64,000 bases of DNA from Corbicula japonica (lineage: Eukaryota > Mollusca > Bivalvia > Venerida > Cyrenidae), in the NCBI GenBank assembly GCA_038501625.1, contig JAZAYU010000683.1, positions 119,551-183,550 on the forward strand, written 5' to 3'. The stretch's first letter is position 1. Every line of letters begins with the position of its first letter. Shown here piece after piece: positions 48,959 to 60,000 of this stretch. Under the pieces are notes generated by a model. That model had not been told where the DNA came from. It made no database searches and saw only the letters and a program-made list of their open reading frames with translations. Made by a program: the position numbers and the translations under genes.

Positions 48959-49356
48959 TATATATATACTAAGAAATGTGGTAAGTTACGGGTCTTACTT
49001 CGATATTATACCTATATGTGTGGTTCTATAAAGGTGACGGGGTATATATGGTACCCCGCTAATTAAATGTCATTTCTATGCACTATCTGACCTTGTAAGT
49101 ACTATAAGCTGTAATATGGAAATTTGGTTTATGATAAAAAAAAAATGCGGGTTTTTTTTATAGACCGAAAATAAATTTCGATAATAAACCGTGTTACGGG
49201 AATAAAGTTTGTCGTACTTAAGAAGTCCGGTTATGCATAGAAATGGCATTGAAAATTACGGGGTACCATATATACCCCGTTAGTTTTTTGAACCTCACAT
49301 AAAGGTATAATATCGAAATAATTCCCGTAACTTACCACATTTCTTATATATATATA
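48959..49356. mobile_element. MITE with TIRs of about 125 bp
   Basis: The left arm AGAAATGTGGTAAGTTACGG recurs as the reverse complement ending at about 49345. The arms match, with substitutions, through GACGGGGTATATATGGTACC to 'catttctatgca'. TATATATA lies on both outer sides. No ORF. Confidence 0.7.
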
Positions 49357-49495
49357 GAGTAAATTTTGTGTACCATGATCATGAAGATAATTAAAAAAGG
49401 TTTTCATTAAAAATGAACATAAATTTATTCGATTGTCACAAAATTATAAACGCAATAACAAAAGTGGTCTTATACGTCCCCTTTGTTTTTTTCAG

Positions 49496-49628
49496 ACTAC
49501 AAAATTCAACGTATAAACTTAGTGAACAATGTTGTAGAACTGACAATCAATAACGAGACTTGGTCTGTATGTGGAGATACATTTCCAGTATCAGTTGCGG
49601 ATACAATTTGCAGAATTCAAGGACATAC
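49496..49628 (+). CDS. SRCR domain 5, first-half exon
   Basis: Acceptor ttgtttttttcag, donor gtaaga, 2 nt in and 2 nt out. The product reads YKIQRINLVNNVVELTINNE, then TWSVCGDTFPVSVADTICRI and QGHT. It keeps 'V-E-L ... W-S-V-C-G-D ... A-D-T-I-C-R', with both cysteines of an SRCR first half. Confidence 0.88.
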
Positions 49629-49977
49629 GTAAGAATTTTTTTTTCTATTTGCTTAAACTTCCACTGACGATGATCTTTCGACGTGTGTTATTATGCTTAA
49701 ATAATGTTTTATCTTGATTCCATTTCTGTATTTCTTCTGTATTCCTTTTGTATTCCTTCTCGTGCCATATATGGGTATAAGCTAACAAAATAAATGCTTC
49801 AGTGTGAGACCAAATATGTGTGTTGTACACACAGAAGGCAGAAATAAATTCACTCTAGCAAACCCATATTTTTCTTTATTAACAATAAGAGGCAGATGAA
49901 ATATAGAACCTTTTGTGTGTCACCAGTGAAAAATATATAGCTGTTTCAAAATATATAAAATGGTTCTATGAAACCCA

Positions 49978-50215
49978 CTGAACATGGGCAGTCATGGAAA
50001 TGCATATAATTACCCACGCCGCCTAGCCCCGGGTTAAGCGTAGCTCAATATTTAAACAAATAAACAATCAAATTGATTGATCCAAAACGATGGTTTGCAT
50101 ATGCCGTGAACATGGAACTTTCAGTGCGGTATTTTCAGATTAATATCACTCCATTTTCTTTTTCAGAATAGAATTTAGAGAGGGGATCTAAGAATATAAG
50201 ACCTGCATGTCTCGC
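49978..50215 (+). repeat. Dispersed 515-bp repeat, diverged fragment
   Basis: Contains 'gaacatgggcagtcatggaa', CGCCGCCTAGCCCCGGGTTA and 'ccgtgaacatggaactttca', collinear with 44340-44520. Confidence 0.55.
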
Positions 50216-50552
50216 TGTTGTTTGTGATAATATTTTATTTTGATATCACACAATGTATGTTTAATTGCATGGTTTATCTCAATTTATTTCATGTAAGCGT
50301 TTTGGCCATCGCGTATTGTCATATTATATAACACATATGATGTATCATATTTCGTTGTTGTTATCATGGTTATTGGCTGTTAATTATTACTTATCCTAAG
50401 TCTATACATTTATTGAGGTGTAAACAAACATCTCGCACATATTATAGGTCGACCAAGCTAAATTGTCGATGTTTACAATTAATTATAGAATGTAAACACG
50501 GGTTAAGGCAAATTTACGCGTTAAAAGACTATTTTGCCCCTTTTTATAACAC

Positions 50553-50642
50553 AGCCTCGATTGCATAGTGGTTTAGCCATGTTAACGCGTCCGGCTAGCA
50601 TAGTCCTAACTTTTTTTCGACACGGGTTCGATTCACACTGAC
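50553..50642 (+). repeat. tRNA-like segment
   Basis: A-box-like GATTGCATAGTGGTTTAGCC and B-box GGGTTCGATTCAC are about 55 nt apart, with a T7 run in the variable region. It probably derives from a type II (Ser/Leu-like) tRNA. No clean acceptor stem. Confidence 0.4.
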
Positions 50643-50774
50643 ACACGACTAAATATTTTAGATTTTTTAAGTTTTACTGCAGTCATGTTAAAGTATTGTA
50701 TGTATTTTTGTTCAGTCTTTTTTATTGCGGAAATAATTGTTGTGTAAAAAATAAAAATAATGTTAAAAACAACA

Positions 50775-50882
50775 TTTTTCGAACCTACAACGAACCTGTA
50801 ACAGCATTGCTACCATGCCATTTCAAAGTATTTTAAATGCGTCTTAGACCTCTCGGCTAATGGCACAAGTATTGGGAGCTCT
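50775..50882 (-). repeat. tRNA-like segment, opposite orientation
   Basis: On the minus strand, TTAGCCGAGAGGTCTAAGAC is close to the A box of Leu/Ser tRNAs, and GTAGGTTCGA serves as a B box near 50780-50790. The body is AT-rich and cannot form a cloverleaf. It faces the segment at 50553-50642. Confidence 0.45.
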
Positions 50883-51392
50883 ACGCTTTGTATAGTAAAC
50901 AAAGATTAAAATATTTATTCGTTGTTTACATGTAATGTTAATATAAACACGCCAATGTAAACATTGCCAAATTACCGTTGTCTAATAATACATAAATAAT
51001 CAAAATAGACGCATAAAATACATGTATCATCAAAGACGTTAAAGCGGCATTACTTCAATTTAACCCGCTTTTGTATGAAATATTACATGTATTTGGAACT
51101 ATAGGCACAAATTTGCAGCATTAGTTCAGGCTAATAAAATTTTAATTTACTAAAATAAATTTGGTCCACGCGACTAAAAGCGAAAGTAGGATTTCCGAAA
51201 CGTCACATAAATCTAGATCGCGCATGAAGTGGTCTCTTCGTCAAAAATCGGTGCTAAATATACCTCCACTATATTTAGCTTCTTAAAAGTTCGTTAACGA
51301 TAATTTAACAATATCATTGAAAATCCCGTCTATAAGAAAGAATTCGATCGGACATTTTGTGTTCTGTTAGAGAGTTTATATATCGGAGTCTA

Positions 51393-51758
51393 TTTAAGGA
51401 GTGATTCTTATTTTGGTGCGGTTCATGCAGATTGGACGTGCACGCGAGAGCTGGCAAATCCATAAAGCGTGCTAGCGCTTTATGGTAAATTTGCCAGCTC
51501 TCGCGTGCACGTCCAATCTGCATGAACCGCACCAAAATAAGAATCATTACTTATATTTACATTTTATTCATTTTTTTCTGTAAATAAACTTAAGTCTAAC
51601 GCTTTCAAAAATTAGTATTAAGTGAAAAGGGGGAGTAATACGTGGGAGTTTTCAATAGTAACAGCCATTACGTTACTGACGTCATTACGGGTCATGCGGT
51701 TCATGCAAAATGAACCGAATTTTTTTAAACGAAGAAATCAATAGGAATGTAAATATAA
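51393..51758. mobile_element. Palindromic MITE, copy 1
   Basis: It opens with a 148-bp near-perfect palindrome (51402-51549; arms contain TTTTGGTGCGGTTCATGCAG and GCACGCGAGAGCTGGCAAAT). A unique part follows with 'cgttactgacgtcattacgg' and the end 'aggaatgtaaatataa'. The whole unit recurs inverted at 63170-63532. Flanking TTAA/ATAA words are similar but not identical, so the target-site rule is undecided. Confidence 0.75.
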
Positions 51759-51765
51759 GGATATA

Positions 51766-52326
51766 CACTCAACCAAAGTTCTAATTGGTCATTAATTGTA
51801 TATGTTTACAATGTATGCTACTTTCTTTTCTTCCCTACGTCAAAAGAGGTTGTAGAAAGAACTATTCTGTATAGTAATTAATTATCTAATGTCTTATCAA
51901 TATTTATTGGTTGTTTTCTTAACTGAATCAAATACAATTTACTTACGCCGGAGAGTCAAAATTAGAACAGTCTTTAATTAAAAGGGAGGTAATTTTAAAA
52001 TTGGATACTTTGAAAGGGGTTTATTTAAACAAATGTGCTGTCGATTAATCATATTTTCTGTTTTTCCATATAATTAGGGGTCCCGTTACAATAAAACAAG
52101 AAATTAAGAGCTAATTTCTGTGTGCTTGTCCTTTTTATGCAAGAAATGCATGTTTAGCAAAATTAATGATAACTCTTGCCAAACTGTTCCAAAGTCAATT
52201 ATTACTAGATTAAAGCTTAAGTTGAAGACTGTTGTTGGCATATAATTATAAATAAATAGTGAATTCAATGTCTTTGTAATAAAATCTTACGGACAAAAAG
52301 TGACCAATTAGAACTTTTGTTTAGTG
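51766..52326. mobile_element. Tc1/mariner-like MITE, copy 2
   Basis: TA-flanked (51764-51765, 52327-52328), 561 bp. Starts CACTCAACCAAAGTTCTAAT and ends with the reverse complement of CACTAAACAAAAGTTCTAAT. It is the inverted equivalent of 6528-7073. No transposase. Confidence 0.8.
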
Positions 52327-52739
52327 TATATGATTTTTCAATAGTTTATTCTTACTTAATTTTAGGGCTGGGGCTTTAAATTTATTCGTGAGAAGAAGAA
52401 AGCTAGCATGTTTTTTTTTTATAAAGCCAGCACTAAATAGACGGCGCCTCGAGCAGATTATTTCGATCCTTTTTCGTTTTGACTCGTTTTTATCATTTTG
52501 CAAAAAAGCTAACACTGGTTAAAATTTCATTCAAAATTGATGTAAACTTTATATTGTTGTTTATTTCTTTCATTAAATAAAAATTCATGTTAAGTCTTAT
52601 ATATGTATTTTTCTTGGCAGTTTAAGGAACGTGTTATATGTAATACTGTGATTAAATTATCAGTTTAAAGAAAAAGAAAATTACATAATGGAACATTTTA
52701 TGCGTGTATTCTATTGCACAACATTTATTTTTTTTACAG

Positions 52740-52906
52740 CGAAAGTTACGCCTCAACCATATCAACTATTCGAAGCACTGATAAACCAGTAATTGGCTGG
52801 CTGCAATGTGAACTTGGGTCACAGACGTCATCTGAGTGTAAAATAATCAACGTGAATGAAAGACAATCTGGATGTACATTCAAAGCTGTTGTCATTTTTA
52901 AAAACG
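52740..52906 (+). CDS. SRCR domain 5, second-half exon
   Basis: Acceptor attttttttacag, donor gtaaat, 1 nt in and 1 nt out. The product reads ESYASTISTIRSTDKPVIGW, LQCELGSQTSSECKIINVNE and ends FKAVVIFKNG. L-Q-C and S-E-C match the middle cysteines and S-G-C the third. The last cysteine is absent (V-I-F in place of V-x-C). It leaves 1 nt, so another first-half or other phase-1 exon must follow outside the part I could read. Confidence 0.72.
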
Positions 52907-52944
52907 GTAAATAGTATTTGCTGACAAAATGTATTTCTTTTTAT

Positions 52945-53440
52945 GACTCCGTATAGTTGTAGTTGAACCGCCTGTTCGTCCGCCTGTCCATTTGTCCGTG
53001 TGTCTGTCTTATATTAATGTCCGCCATCCCTGCATGCATTAAAAACAATTTACAATAACTCATGAAGACAACGTGTCGCACACAAAAACTCAGGTCAGTT
53101 ACTCGAAGGTCAAGGTCACAGTCAAAGTCATTATCCCATGTTACAGTAGTGATTGGTGGTAGTATCTTAGTTCTGTCTTTTCTTGAGGAATTTTGATATA
53201 ACTTTGAAAGAAATGTAAAACAAATGAAGACGACGCGTCGCGCTTATCACCCAGGTCAGTTACTTGAAGGTCAAGGTCACACAGGTCAAAGTCATAATCC
53301 CTGGTAGTGTACTGGACTGGTGGTCGTGTCTGCTCAGTAACTATTTTCTTTTGTGAGCGATTTTGAAATATCAAGGCTGAAATGCCAAATACATAAAGAC
53401 AACGTGTCGCGCACAAGACCCAGGTCGGTTCCACTTACAT
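52945..53440. repeat. Core-repeat element family F (fragment)
   Basis: Three diverged units of about 170-180 bp contain 'catgaagacaacgtgtcgca', 'caggtcagttact.gaaggtc' and AAGGTCACAGTCAAAGTCAT. They are preceded by a GTTCGTCCGCCTGTCCATTT tract, the same position the GTCCGTC tract takes in other families. Confidence 0.55.
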
Positions 53441-53554
53441 GTTATCTACTTTATCTTCCTACGACATCTTCTTCTAAATCATTTTACAGATTTTAAGGAA
53501 ACTTATCAGAAATGAGCCTTGGGTGACCCTCCATCAAAGTAGTTTAAATGGTTT

Positions 53555-54060
53555 TAATTTAGATCACAGGAGCCTAAATAGAGTTTCAAAGTAAACACTT
53601 TAAAATCTTCTTGTCTGAAACTGCAAGGCCTACAGCTTTGATATTAAATATATAGAATTTATTAATAGTGCTCTTTCAAAATTGGTTAAATCAATCCCCA
53701 GGGGTCTAAACTGGCACATCCTCAGGAGTCAAACTTTTTAACAAACCGATATGTAGAAAAAATTGAAACGACGTCTTCTTAGCCAAACTTATTTTGACCA
53801 AACTTTTAGAGGAATGATCCTTGGGAGATCATCTTTCAAAAAATTTCGAACGGCTCAAGTCCATTGCATAATTACCTCACCTAGACCTAAAACGTAGATT
53901 TTCAAAATGAAAACTTTAAAAATCTGTTTGTCTGAAACCACAAAGTCTACAGTTTTGAAAGTTGATATTTAGCATTGTAACTAGTGGTGTCTTACAATTA
54001 CATAATGCCCCTAAATTCAAAATCTATTCCATAGTATGGGTGTATTGAAGGTTCTTGTTT
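53555..54060. repeat. Core repeats of family B, strongly diverged
   Basis: Units contain 'ttaaaatcttcttgtctgaaa', GCAAGGCCTACAGCTTTGAT and 'aatccccaggggtctaaact', recognisably the 166-bp unit of 20.5-22.3 kb. Neither terminus is present. Confidence 0.55.
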
Positions 54061-54186
54061 CATTAATGTATGTCTTTAAAATGGTGTTTGTTCTTGATAC
54101 TCTGACAATGTGCTAACTGATGACTCAATATATCATGAGTTACTGTCTCGTAGCCTTTATTTTAATTCATTTATTTATAAAGACCA

Positions 54187-55156
54187 GGTCACAACCCGCC
54201 GTACTTACAAGTGCGTGCTGTCTACTTGCAAAAACGTGGGCAAAATTTAGGAATCCGTACGTGATGAGCACCGCCTCCGTACGGATTTGGGAGCACGCAG
54301 ACACGACGTAACATGATTGGTGCATGCAGAACTTTCTCTGCGTTCGAGCTGCGTGCAGGCTACGGATTCACCCCCAGTACGGGTGACGCGCGTGCCCGGT
54401 ACGTCCACGAGCGTATTAAGACTTCCCGAAAGTCTTAAAAAATCCCATCATCACTTGCTCCATGTGCCGCGCACGCAATAAGTGCGTGGTCCGTGCTACT
54501 CGGCAAGTTACCGAGCAAGTTCGTGTTCCGCACTTTCAACGCACGGTGTGCGCACTGACCTCTGCAGTATATAAAAGTCGAGCCGACGGATGAGTGCCAG
54601 CATTTGTCTTTAAGATTCCACCAAAGAAGGCAGCGAGAAAAGAGGCCATAAAGAAGCGAGCGGCCATTGTAGGCTGTTTTTGCAGCAGCAGAATCAGCAA
54701 TACCTGCTGTTATAGGGGCGGTATTTCAAGTCAGCGGCAGCTGTAATTTCTGGGGAGTATCGATAGGTTGTCTTTATATATATATCACCCAACAGCGGCT
54801 GAAATAAACGAATGTTCACCGCACTTGCACGCACTTACATCGGGCGAGCGAGTAAGAACACCATACATGAGCAGCGCATGTTAGTACTGCCTCCGCACGT
54901 TAACATGACAATCGCACGGAGATCTTGCGTTGTAAGCAAGTTGTCAGCACGTACAACTGACTTACCACCAACACAACGTACGATGCATGCAACCGCTTAT
55001 CCCTAGACGTGACGTGCGGGCCACTTACTCACACTTTGCGCAACAATGAATGTGACGTGCTTCCTCTATGCAATTGTAACGCCCGACCCATAACGCCACG
55101 AACAAGACCTCCGAAAAGCACGTACGGACAAAAAAGACGCACGACGGGTTGTGACC
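54187..55156. mobile_element. GC-rich element with short TIRs and a TATA box
   Basis: GGTCACAACCCGCCGT at 54187 matches in inverted form ACGACGGGTTGTGACC ending at 55156 (one mismatch in 16). The interior is much richer in G+C and CpG than its surroundings and has many ACGTACG/GCACG words. A TATA box lies at 54568. A reading frame after it includes PPKKAARKEAIKKRAAIV but stays open only briefly. No DDE motif. Probably a deletion derivative of a larger transposon. Confidence 0.55.
54568..54577 (+). promoter_or_regulatory. Consensus TATA box
   Basis: TATATAAAAG is set between a GC-rich upstream region and GTCGAGCCGACGGATGAGTG, so a transcription start about 30 bp downstream, near 54600, is plausible. 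It is the clearest TATA box I noticed in the window. It belongs to the 54187-55156 element, not to the SRCR gene. Confidence 0.45.
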
Positions 55157-55645
55157 GGTGCTTAAAGATGTATTTTCGCCTGTCGAAATCAAATGATAGG
55201 ATGTATAAAAATTCAATAAGGTTTTGTATATAAATCAAATGATGTTGTCTTTTTAATAACTCAAAAACCTGGATGACATTTACGAAATTTACAATACTGG
55301 ATATCACCTCGGGGGCATACATGTATGCCTGTTTACGACGACAGCTCTTGACAAAGACTTACCAGAAGAGATTTCTAGATCTTTTTAGCAACGAAACAAA
55401 TGTGAATATGTCTTTGATAATTTCTTTTTTTAAATTTCCGAATAGCATTATTGCATTTGAGTGATTATCGCATTTCTGATGGCATTATTGCCCATAGACC
55501 CCCCTCCCCCTTGGGGAATTTTGGAGGGTATGTTTTTCTGAAAGCCTATACCATTCTACGCATTTTGCAATTTGTTTGCATTCTGGCGAGTGGGGCGTTT
55601 TAGCGTTTCGCCTGTTTGAATATGTGACCTTTTAGAAAATTTTAG

Positions 55646-56107
55646 ACCCGTGGCAGTATCGGACACCAGGGGTTAATCGGACGATGCAAAAAGGCGTTAA
55701 TTACGCATAGTTGATGAACAAGTTACGCTCTGTTCGCGTTTGTTTATGTTTTAGATAAATCGATTTCATACTTTTTGTAATAGCGCGTAGGATTGGTTGA
55801 TCTAAAAGTCGGCAATTTTGATTGGATGAGCACAACTAACAGTAGAGTGATTTCCCTTTGCAACCTCGTGAAAATTCTGAGAGCGGGAAATTCAAACACT
55901 TCATATTGAAGTACGTATGGCGTCATTAATAATCAGTCAAGCAATAGTTTTATGATTTCTTTTCATGAATATATCTATAAAGAACACATATTACTTATTG
56001 AAATAGTAGATTGACATTAATATGTCTTTAAAATTGAGAAAATGCAAACTGTCCGATATTACCCTTGAATAAAACAGCAAAAAATTAATATACGGGGTTG
56101 ATCGGAC
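55646..56107. promoter_or_regulatory. Left-end GTCCGAT iterons of the pogo element
   Basis: ATCGGAC occurs at 55658, 55676 and 56101, and GTCCGAT at 56051. Most are extended on the C-rich side as GGGGTTNATCGGAC. They probably mark transposase binding sites, by analogy with subterminal repeats in other pogo/Tc1 elements. That role is inference. Confidence 0.6.
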
Positions 56108-56211
56108 GTTGAATTATAAAAAAGCCATACCTTTGAGGGACTGACTTACCTTATAGTTTATAAAAGAGGTCGAGAGCTACTATTTAATATTTCTTTTCTA
56201 TTTTTATAGTG

Positions 56212-56579
56212 ATGTCTAAATTGCTGAAAACATTGACAAACCGTGAAATAGGTGTAGCCAGATGTGGATTAACCCAACAGCAGATAATAACTTTACACGA
56301 GCTTAACATTTTGTTAAAACGAGAGACGCATTGGGAAACTCGTACTTAAACATTCTCTGTGAACGAATTAAGTGTTTAGTTGCCAGGTATCAACGTGTGT
56401 CGATTGTTGTTGAACAGAAAATAAAACAATGGAAATATGAGTCGACGATCGAAGATCTAGATTGGCCTGTAATTGAGAGTCATGTTTTATTGGTTGACTG
56501 TATCACAAGTTATATATCAGAAGATGAAAGAACCGAATTGTTGTTTTTGACCGATGAAATAAAAATGAATTCTTTGTAA
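56212..56579 (+). pseudogene. Small ORF region upstream of the transposase, frameshifted
   Basis: One frame from 56212 reads MSKLLKTLTNREIGVARCGL and TQQQIITLHELNILLKRE before stopping at 56347-56349. The overlapping frame then reads LGNSYLNILCERIKCLVARY and IEDLDWPVIESHVLLVDCIT, stopping at 56579. A single frameshift near 56320 would join them. I recognise no domain. It lies inside the pogo element, between its left iterons and the transposase, so it may be a 5' exon or an accessory ORF. Splice sites linking it to 57041 were not identified. Confidence 0.35.
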
Positions 56580-57040
56580 TGTATGAGTTTGTTCATTTAT
56601 AAATGCGTCCTACATTACAATGGCGTAGCGCACGTTATGCACTCCACGCAAATGCATAGGTGAAACAAAAAATGCCAAGCAGTCTTTAACTCAGTAAATT
56701 TTACAAAGAGTAGCGCTTTGAGAATTATCATTTACGATAGATCAAATCCGGGGGTTACAATCTTGGAACAGTCCGAAGAACTCAGTCCAAGGATATTATG
56801 GGAGGTCATCGACCGCTGTATGACATAATGTCATGATCCACTGTCGCTATATACTGTTTAAAATCCACCAATCTTTAGATTATTAAGCTAAACCCCTTAT
56901 ATCTGTCCATTCTTTTTTTAATTCCGGAGAGGCCCCTGTGGGAGGGAAAACCTCTTACCACACACTCTGGCTACACCACTGCTAACGTTACCTCGTTTTA
57001 TATCAAATTTTTATGAACCGACATGTACATTTTTGCAGAA

Positions 57041-60000
57041 ATGCCAAAGAAAGGGAAAGGCATTCGTTGCCAGTATAATCATGATGACCTTGACAAGGCA
57101 GTAAACCAGGTAAACCTAGGACACATGAGTATTAGAAAGGCTGCGGCTACCTTCGGCGTCCCGAAAAGTTCTGTCCACGATAGGATTAGTGGGAGGGTGG
57201 ATATCTCAGCCAGACCGGGAAAGCAAACGGTATTCCCCCCGGAGATTGAACGCTTGTTGGCCGACAGGATGAAGGAGGCGGCCGAAATGGGGTTTGGGAT
57301 AAACCGCCAGCAGTTGAAAGCTAAGGCTGCTCGCCTGTCTGATAAGCTAAAGCTAAAAACACTATTCAAAAATGGTATACCCGGAGACGATTGGGTAAAT
57401 GGCTTCTTGAAACGTAATAATCTTAGCTTACGATCCCAGGTAGCACTGTCAAATGTTCGGAGTAGAATGTTAAACAAAACTTCACTAAAAAGTATTTTGA
57501 AGAGTTGTCAGCAACACTGAATGAACTCAAACTTACAGAATGTCCAGATAGAATTTGGAATATGGACGAGACATCTGTCTCACCCATAAACCGACCAAAG
57601 TCTTGGCTGCCAAAGGCACGAGGAACGTACCAGGTCGCGTAGGCAACTGTCGCGAATCTATCACGATGTTAGCATGCATCAGCGCTGCTGGAACCGACGT
57701 TCCGCCAATGGTCGTTGTGAAGGGCAAAACAAAGAAATCCCTTAACGCCTATAACACCATTGATGCTCCATTTGGGACGCCCTGGACATATCAGACCAAG
57801 GATTGGATGGAAGAGAGTCTTGGAGCAGAATGGTTTAACCATGTTTTTGTACCTAACATTGGCTCCCAAAGACCCCAAATTCTAATATTGGACAGTCACA
57901 GCTCGCACGAGACCTTGGACATTATTGAGTGTGCAAAAGAAGAAAATATTACTTTATTTGCCCTCCCCCCGCACACCACACAGTGGTTAAACCCCCTTGA
58001 CAAGACCGTTTTCGGATCATTCTCTAAGGAGTACGACAAAACATGTACAACATACATGTCAAAATCCCCAAATAATCTTGTCTGCAAATGGGTTTGGGCC
58101 GGTCTATTCAAAGAGGCGTATGAGAAAACGTTCACAAAATACAACTTAACGAAAGGTTTCTCTGCATGTGGAATTTTCCCTACTGATATAGCCGCTATTC
58201 CCGAAAGTGCGTTTATGCCTTCAACTGCATTTGACCAGGCATCCGCCTCAACAACTGCCCATACTTCGCCAGTTGAGACCCCAATACTTGAGAATCAATC
58301 AAATCCATCAGACGAAAACCAATCACCTGAGACGCCATCACTTCACGAGACTCCGCCACTGCCTCACGTGTCTAATGTCAAGGTCACCTATCCATGCTTG
58401 GCAACTGACCACCCTGGTCCATTACAAGATCTGCTAAACGACTCATTGTATGGTGTAAGTATAAATGAACTTAAAAATTACAACACCCCTTTAACTTGGC
58501 ATCAGTGTTCACAATGATTATCACCGTTTTCGAATATACACTATCCATTTTTGTAGAAATACTACCATTGCTAACGTTCCGTAAATATCGAACATAGTTG
58601 CATGAAATAAAATTTTTGACTAGCCCAGACATTTGCTATTTCTCTTTAAAGTTTTGTATTTTTGCCTTTTTATTCTTTGATAAAATATTTGTTTGATAAT
58701 ATGTCTTGCATTTCTTTCAATTTTCTAAACATATATTATGTTTCCAAACCTTTTCAGACCATAACTTAACGCTATTTTGAGCACATTTGTTAATTTAAAA
58801 AAAGTTCATACTCGATAACTCGAACTCGCTTATGTTGAATTTCCGCTTAAAAAAAACAAATACACTTTACCGTCCCCAATCCTAATTTATTCAGTTACAC
58901 TTTGTTTTAGATAGAAAATAATTACGTCCGAGTTTGACTAAGTCGAAATGTTTCCACCGGTTTCGGGTGAATAAACTGTAAAAATAAAAGGGAAAATGCG
59001 CTTTTTTTAAGTTTTGCGCTGGTTCGATTGATATTAATGTGTTGTAACTCGTTCTTCGGATTCGATAAAAAATGATCTATTTACCCCCGCCTAATCCCCC
59101 ATGTTTCATAGTACGTGTGTCCATCCATTATGCTTAACATTAAACTATACAATGTACTTGGATAATACGTAAAAATATTGGGTTGGCATAATTATGGCGT
59201 ACCTTCAATCTCTAGGCATGTGGCAACAGTTCATTTCTCGGAACAGCCGACGAAGCCGGTACACTAACGCTAGAGTCAGTTACTGCAGGGGAACTACTCG
59301 ACCTTATGGTGGAGGCTCAGCTGGTAGAAGAAAGTGACTTCAACCTCGAAGATACTGCTACTGAGTCCAAACACTACGACGGAATGGTGAGAAATGTCGA
59401 CGACCAGTCCGCAAAAACCTTCGTGACTATCCCGCTGCCCAGTTCTCAAATGACAGTGGAAACACCAATAAAACAGTACTCACAGGTAGGCATTCCATCT
59501 GATATTCAATAATTTGAGGAGCGGCATTGCCTAGTGGTTTGCGCGTCGCTAGTCAGTGAGTGAGTTCAAACCTTGTCAGGGACTATCCGCTGTGAAACTT
59601 GAGCAAGAAACGTTATCCTCATAGCTAAGGACTGGTTAAATCACATTAACGGATTTGATTGTGATTCTTTACGCTTTATTCAAGCTTCCATTTCAAAGGA
59701 ACCAAAATAACTTCGTAAAAACTAACAAGCAATTTGTAGGCCGTAACCCCTGGATAATCATTTTATTTTTGTTTACTTCAACAAAAATATAACGTTTTCA
59801 TTGTCAAGCATATCTCAAACTATTGGATTAATACAATTTTTATTCACAGGCAACTACACATGTGCAAGATCACGTGTCACGTGAAATCGACAGCATATTC
59901 AAATTACCATTACCCGCCGCTAAGACTGAAAATAAACCTAAAAGGAAACTTACGTCGCACAGGTACAGTATTTTCCTGTAATATTTCACTCATCATACTT

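Larger units (their letters stand above)
51040..52380. repeat. Dispersed repeat, copy 2, split by two MITEs
   Basis: 51040-51390 aligns with 11525-11870 and the last part (TTTTAGGGCTGGGGCTTTAA, about 52362-52381) with 11903-11922. The intervening 950 bp consist of the palindromic MITE (51393-51758) and the Tc1-like MITE (51766-52326), placed almost end to end. Confidence 0.65.
5823..52906 (+). other. Gene span: multi-domain SRCR protein (partial)
   Basis: This is the envelope of ten half-domain exons on the + strand. SRCR domains are extracellular, disulfide-bonded modules of scavenger receptors and secreted recognition proteins. Each domain here is split over two exons, the layout typical of group A SRCR domains. 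The introns between domains are phase 1 and the introns within domains are phase 2, which is consistent across all nine clear exons. Domain 3 (27068-27203 plus 27718-27887) keeps the most canonical cysteines. The first halves of domains 1 and 2 lack the usual early cysteine, and domain 5 lacks a terminal one, so the set is divergent. Introns run from 514 bp to 8.5 kb and are packed with transposons. Signal peptide, start codon, membrane segment and stop were not found. Ligand and function cannot be inferred. Confidence 0.8.

Noticed and set aside
51314..51547. Matching short ORFs (MILILVRFMQIGRARESWQI and its twin at 63378)
   Set aside because: They lie on the arms of the palindromic MITE; the identity reflects the repeat and there is no support for translation.
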